Made by a program: the position numbers and the translations under genes | The notes under the pieces: generated by a model | The model's input: the letters and a program-made list of their open reading frames with translations, nothing else | Told to the model about the DNA's origin: nothing | Databases searched by the model: none | From: an uncultured Collinsella sp. | GTDB taxonomy: Bacteria > Actinomycetota > Coriobacteriia > Coriobacteriales > Coriobacteriaceae | NCBI GenBank assembly: GCA_902495525.1 | Contig: CABUXL010000064.1 | Coordinates: 1 to 9,345 of the forward strand | Reading direction: 5' to 3' | DNA length: 9,345 nucleotides | Shown here: piece by piece, positions 6,407 to 9,345 of the stretch | Position numbering within the stretch: the first letter of the stretch is position 1 | How the letters are laid out: the number at the start of each line of letters is the position of its first letter

Positions 6407-6432
6407 CCCAGACCACCAAGCGGTCCGGGCTT
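6401..6432 (-). terminator. Intrinsic terminator after tRNA-Arg
   Basis: On the - strand AAGCCCGGACC (6432-6422) pairs with GGTCTGGGCTT (6414-6404), 11 bp with one G-U pair, around a 7-nt loop, and is followed by a run of five T (6405-6401). It starts 9 nt beyond the tRNA CCA end and should terminate both the tRNA and any readthrough from the wzm-wzt unit. Confidence 0.85.
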
Positions 6433-6441
6433 AATAAACGA

Positions 6442-6518
6442 TGGTGCTCCATGGCGGATTCGAACCGTCGACCTTGGGATTAGAAGTCCCCTGCTCTATC
6501 CAACTGAGCTAATGGAGC
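6442..6518 (-). tRNA. tRNA-Arg, anticodon TCT
   Basis: A 77-nt cloverleaf with encoded CCA. The acceptor GCTCCAT pairs with ATGGAGC, the D arm is GCTC/GAGC, the anticodon loop is CTTCTAA giving anticodon TCT (reads AGA/AGG), the variable loop has 5 nt, and the T loop is TTCGAAT. Two stem positions are mismatched: G-A at the base of the anticodon stem (27-43) and A-C in the T stem (50-64). The remaining pairs and all invariant loop bases are intact, so I take it as functional. The gene follows wzt by 52 nt on the same strand, and its 3' end faces the acyltransferase remnant and the DUF4869 cassette. Confidence 0.95.
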
Positions 6519-6562
6519 AAATAACCGCACGCCCAGCCAAACAATTCGGCCAAGCGCAAGTA

Positions 6563-6568
6563 ATTATA
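6563..6568 (-). promoter_or_regulatory. Possible -10 box of the tRNA-Arg promoter
   Basis: On the - strand TATAAT lies 44 nt upstream of the tRNA 5' end, two bases after the wzt stop codon. It would give a leader of roughly 35-40 nt. The -35 region falls within the last codons of wzt and has no clear TTGACA match, so the call rests on the -10 alone. Confidence 0.4.
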
Positions 6569-6570
6569 AC

Positions 6571-7338
6571 CTAGTTGAACTGCTCGCGGTACGCCTTGCA
6601 GACCTCATCGACCGGGCCGTCCATGCGAAGGTCACCCTTCTCAATCCAAACGGCACGCTGGCAGATACGCTCAACCTGCTCCATGGAGTGCGAAACGAAC
6701 AGAACCGTCACGTCACCGCTCTGGATAAAGTGCTGGATGCGGTCCTCGCACTTCTGCTGGAAAAACACGTCACCGACGGACAGCGTCTCGTCAACGATCA
6801 GAATATCGGGCTCGGTAATCGTCGCGATTGCAAAGGCGATACGCGCCACCATGCCTGAAGAGAAGTTCTTAAGCGGCATATCGACAAAATTCTGCAGCTC
6901 AGCGAACTCAATAATGCCGTCAAAATTGGCGTCGATGAACTCCTTGGTATAGCCGAGCAGCGCGCCGTTCAAATAAATGTTCTCGCGGGCGGTCAGCTCG
7001 GGGTCAAAACCGGCGCCAAGCTCAATCAGAGGCGCGATGTTGCCGTGCACCTTAACGCTGCCCTCGCTGGGCTCGAGCACACCGGCGATAATCTTGAGCA
7101 TCGTAGACTTGCCGGAGCCATTGGTGCCGACCAGACCCACAACCTCGCCGCGATGAATATCAAACGAGATGTGCTTAAGCGCCCTAAACTCCTCAAAGAA
7201 CAGCTCGTGCTTGGCAAGCTTAATGAAGTACTCCTTGAGGTTGGTCAGCGACTCGGACGCCATGTTAAAGATCATGGTGACGTCGTCGACCTCGACAGCC
7301 AGAGGCTGCTCGCTGTAATCAACAACAGATTCAGTCAT
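6571..7338 (-). CDS. wzt: Polysaccharide/teichoic-acid-type ABC exporter, ATPase subunit (Wzt/TagH-like)
   Basis: This is the ATP-hydrolysing subunit that drives export of an undecaprenyl-linked glycan through the neighbouring permease. The 255-aa protein has Walker A GTNGSGKST (71-79), the block PLIELGAGFDPELTARENIYL (103-123) typical of O-antigen/teichoic exporters, the variant signature FSSGM (159-163) in place of LSGGQ, Walker B ILIVDE (179-184), a D-loop SVGD (187-190), and the switch His217 in SHSM. It lacks the C-terminal carbohydrate-binding domain of long Wzt proteins, so chain-end recognition is not expected. I chose the ATG at 7338 over the GTG at 7341 because AAGGAG (7351-7346) is then 7 nt away. 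That Shine-Dalgarno overlaps the permease stop codon, so the two are coupled. The stop is followed by tRNA-Arg. Confidence 0.93.
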   Translation of the reverse strand: MTESVVDYSEQPLAVEVDDVTMIFNMASESLTNLKEYFIKLAKHELFFEEFRALKHISFDIHRGEVVGLVGTNGSGKSTMLKIIAGVLEPSEGSVKVHGNIAPLIELGAGFDPELTARENIYLNGALLGYTKEFIDANFDGIIEFAELQNFVDMPLKNFSSGMVARIAFAIATITEPDILIVDETLSVGDVFFQQKCEDRIQHFIQSGDVTVLFVSHSMEQVERICQRAVWIEKGDLRMDGPVDEVCKAYREQFN

Positions 7339-7349
7339 CACAGCACTCC

Positions 7350-8195
7350 TTAGATGTAGAGGATAAATTTGCGCTCGGACTTATGGAACACGGTATAGCC
7401 AATAATAAGCGCAAGAACCGCCCAAGCGACGCACATACCAAACGTCATAAGCGAGGGCGTAGTCTGGAACAGGAAGATATCGCGCATAAACTGCAGGTAG
7501 TTGAACATGGGGTTCGCATACATCAAGATACGCACGAGATGCGGCATTTGCGCAATATAGTCAGTCGTCCAGAAGATGGGCGTAATGTAAGTCCACGCCG
7601 TAATGACGACGCTCCACAGATGCATAACGTCGCGGAAGAAGACCGTAAGGGCAGAGAGCATCATGCCCAGGCCCATGCAGAAGCACATAAGCAGCAGCAG
7701 GCAAACCGGCAACAGAATCAGGTGCCAAGAAGGCATAACGCGGAACCACAGCATGACGATGGCGACGGCGACCAGCGAGAAGGCAAAGTTGACCAGCGAG
7801 AAGAGCACCTTCTGCACCGGGAAAACCCAGCGGTGCACCTTAACCTTCTTGAGCAGAGGGGCAGCGCCCACGATCGACGTCAGGGCCTGATTAGTAGACT
7901 CAGACATGACGGCAAAGGTGATGTTACCCACGATCAAGTACAGCGGGTACATCTCGGGCGTCATTGAGCCATTGCGGCCCTGGCCAAAAATCGTCGAGAA
8001 CACGATGGCCATGACGATCATCATCAGCAGCGGGTTGAGCACCGACCATGCGACGCCCAGAACGCTACGGCGATACTTGATCTTAAAATCCTTGGTAACC
8101 AGCTGACGAAGGATAAACGCGTCCTTCTCAAATTCGTTCTTAGCAAACGTCGCAGGCAGACTGCGAGTTTCTTGTTGCTTTGTCTGATCCGACAC
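7350..8195 (-). CDS. wzm: Polysaccharide ABC exporter, permease subunit (Wzm/TagG-like, ABC-2)
   Basis: This membrane subunit forms the glycan export channel with the Wzt-like ATPase encoded 11 nt downstream. The 281-aa protein has an N-terminal cytoplasmic segment, then DFKIKYRRSVLGVAWSVLNP (36-55), the amphipathic interface helix and first-membrane-segment entry typical of ABC-2 polysaccharide permeases. About six hydrophobic segments follow, including MMIVMAIVFSTIF, FSLVNFAFSLVAVAIVML, LLPVCLLLLMCFCMGLGM and a C-terminal FGMCVAWAVLALIIGYTVF. FFRDVMHLW and YANPMFNYLQFMRDIFL are conserved family loops. I chose the GTG at 8195 because AAAGGAG lies 8 nt upstream; the longer frame from an ATG at 8258 would run through the promoter and ribosome binding site. 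Confidence 0.92.
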   Translation of the reverse strand: MSDQTKQQETRSLPATFAKNEFEKDAFILRQLVTKDFKIKYRRSVLGVAWSVLNPLLMMIVMAIVFSTIFGQGRNGSMTPEMYPLYLIVGNITFAVMSESTNQALTSIVGAAPLLKKVKVHRWVFPVQKVLFSLVNFAFSLVAVAIVMLWFRVMPSWHLILLPVCLLLLMCFCMGLGMMLSALTVFFRDVMHLWSVVITAWTYITPIFWTTDYIAQMPHLVRILMYANPMFNYLQFMRDIFLFQTTPSLMTFGMCVAWAVLALIIGYTVFHKSERKFILYI

Positions 8196-8203
8196 GGATG
8201 CAA

Positions 8204-8210
8204 CTCCTTT
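8204..8210 (-). promoter_or_regulatory. Ribosome binding site that sets the wzm start at GTG 8195
   Basis: AAAGGAG on the - strand is 8 nt before GTG 8195. No comparable site precedes the upstream ATG at 8258, so the GTG is the preferred start. Confidence 0.75.
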
Positions 8211-8234
8211 ACTCGTAATCGTTGACAAACGAAC

Positions 8235-8240
8235 AGTATA
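8235..8240 (-). promoter_or_regulatory. -10 box for wzm-wzt
   Basis: TATACT on the - strand ends 39 nt before the wzm GTG, leaving room for a leader of about 33 nt that contains the AAAGGAG site. The -35 region matches poorly (TCGTTT or nearby). Confidence 0.5.
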
Positions 8241-8319
8241 GACCCGACGGCCATGCAAACGATTCGCGCAACAAAACTGGAGAACTAACCCACATCTTAG
8301 GATGCCAGGCCCAAACGGC

Positions 8320-8325
8320 TATACT
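8320..8325 (+). promoter_or_regulatory. -10 box for the GT2 glycosyltransferase
   Basis: TATACT on the + strand lies 30 nt before the GTG at 8356, with AAGGAG (8344-8349) in between. A weak -35 candidate, TTAGGA, sits 17 bp upstream at 8297-8302. Together with the - strand box at 8235 it marks a 160-nt divergent promoter region. Confidence 0.5.
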
Positions 8326-8355
8326 TTCTAGGATTGAATGTATAAGGAGCATTAA

Positions 8356-9327
8356 GTGAATTCTGAATCCATCGCCGTCATCATCCCTTGCTACAACGAA
8401 GCGCTCACGATCGGCAAAGTCATCGACGACTTTCACCGCGAGCTTCCGCAGGCGACGGTCTATGTCTATGACAACAACTCGTCGGACGATACCTCACGCA
8501 TTGCCACCGAGCACGGCGCCACAGTCCGCTTTGAGCCCCGTCAGGGAAAGGGCAACGTGTGCCGCCAGATGTTTCGCGATATCGACGCCGATTGCTACCT
8601 GATGGTCGACGGAGACGACACCTACCCCGCCGAGGCGGCCAAGGCCCTCTGCGAGCCCATCCTTAACGGCACGGCCGACATGACCGTAGGCGATCGCCTT
8701 TCCAACGGCACCTACGCCGAGGAGAACAAGCGTGCCTTCCACGGCTTTGGCAATAATCTGGTCCGCGCCATGATCAAGTGGATCTATGGCTACAGCTTCG
8801 ATGACGTCATGACAGGCTACCGCGCCATGAGCCGCCCGTTCGTTAAAACCTTCCCAGTGCTTTCCGAGGGCTTTCAGATCGAAACCGAGCTCTCGATCCA
8901 CGCCGTCGACCACCGCTGGCGCATCAAAGATGTGCCCATCGAGTACCGCGACCGTCCCGAGGGTTCCGAGTCCAAACTCAACACCGTGAGCGACGGCATT
9001 AAAGTCGTTGCGATGATCGGCACGCTGTTCAAGGACTACCGCCCGCTGAAGTTCTTCAGCCTCGTTGCGCTTCTGTTCGCGGTATTCGGCCTCGCCCTGG
9101 GCATGCCCATCGTTGTCGAATATTTCCAGACCGGCCTCGTCCCGCGCTTCCCCACCGCTATGCTCGCCGCCTCGTTTATGTTCCTGTGCGGCCTGAGCCT
9201 TGCGACCGGCTTCATCCTAGATTCTGTAGCAAAGGTCGAAAAAAAGCAGTGGGAGGTCAACGTGTACAGCAAATACGCCTACGACGACCAGCCCGGCCAC
9301 CCTACTTCCATGCCAAGCGAGAGGTAG
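8356..9327 (+). CDS. GT2 glycosyltransferase, DPM1-like, with two C-terminal membrane segments
   Basis: Probably transfers a sugar from a nucleotide donor to a polyprenyl phosphate at the inner face of the membrane. The 323-aa protein begins with IAVIIPCYNEALTIGKVI (6-23), the GT-A start of family 2. It has DNNSSDDT (39-46), KGNVCRQMF, a metal-binding DGDDTYP (85-91), a GYRAMSR motif (154-160), GFQIETELS (172-180) and a conserved RPEGSESKL (200-208), all typical of dolichyl/polyprenyl-phosphate mannosyl- or glucosyltransferases. Two hydrophobic segments follow (about 232-254 and 265-289), as in GtrB-like enzymes, then a soluble tail. The start is GTG at 8356, with AAGGAG 6 nt upstream. It is divergent from the wzm-wzt exporter, suggesting a shared role in a cell-surface glycan. 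The sugar and acceptor cannot be read from the sequence. Confidence 0.9.
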   Translation: MNSESIAVIIPCYNEALTIGKVIDDFHRELPQATVYVYDNNSSDDTSRIATEHGATVRFEPRQGKGNVCRQMFRDIDADCYLMVDGDDTYPAEAAKALCEPILNGTADMTVGDRLSNGTYAEENKRAFHGFGNNLVRAMIKWIYGYSFDDVMTGYRAMSRPFVKTFPVLSEGFQIETELSIHAVDHRWRIKDVPIEYRDRPEGSESKLNTVSDGIKVVAMIGTLFKDYRPLKFFSLVALLFAVFGLALGMPIVVEYFQTGLVPRFPTAMLAASFMFLCGLSLATGFILDSVAKVEKKQWEVNVYSKYAYDDQPGHPTSMPSER

Positions 9328-9345
9328 ATCTTCCGCAAAATACTA

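Noticed and set aside
6323..6574. 83-aa + strand frame across the tRNA region
   Set aside because: It reads through the antisense of tRNA-Arg; IRTVDLGIRSPLLYPTELM is the familiar false protein produced from tRNA antisense sequence.
1..9345. CRISPR array, insertion sequence or rRNA
   Set aside because: No regularly spaced repeats, transposase motifs or rRNA-like sequence were seen.

Overview
The window looks like chromosome of a high-GC, Gram-positive-type gut actinobacterium, most likely Coriobacteriia (Collinsella or a close relative). This is inferred from the strong G/C third-position preference in the aro genes, clostridial-style variants of the shikimate enzymes, an AroE-AroK fusion and a Wzm/Wzt-type surface-glycan exporter. 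I ran no database search, so the taxon is an inference.

Positions 1-4541 (+ strand) hold an aromatic amino acid operon: the 3' end of aroA (EPSP synthase), aroC (chorismate synthase), pheA (chorismate mutase-prephenate dehydratase-ACT), a fused aroE-aroK (shikimate dehydrogenase-shikimate kinase) and aroQ (type II 3-dehydroquinate dehydratase). Together they cover dehydroquinate to chorismate and on to phenylpyruvate. Junctions are very tight (aroA/aroC 1 nt, pheA/aroEK 0 nt), except for a palindrome before pheA and a long perfect hairpin between aroEK and aroQ. The hairpin looks like a terminator and contains a REP-like core.

Positions 4590-6169 (+) are a compact, self-contained two-gene cassette with its own -10 box and terminators on both sides. 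It encodes a 149-aa DUF4869-like protein and, overlapping it by one base, a 333-aa P-loop ATPase whose C-terminal half looks TOPRIM-like. Base and codon use is less GC-biased than in the flanks and includes AGA/AGG arginine codons. This is the strongest candidate for an undescribed system; its function is unknown.

Positions 6171-6518 (- strand) contain remnants of an acyltransferase-3 membrane protein (N-terminal motif and C-terminus, frameshifted and missing the middle), a terminator and a tRNA-Arg(TCT) gene. The tRNA 3' end faces the cassette.

Positions 6571-9327 are a surface-polysaccharide locus: a Wzt-like ATPase and Wzm-like permease on the - strand, and divergently a GT2 glycosyltransferase of the DPM1/polyprenyl-phosphate type on the + strand. 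The likely roles are export of an undecaprenyl-linked glycan and supply of a lipid-linked sugar. The last 18 bases hold nothing I can call.
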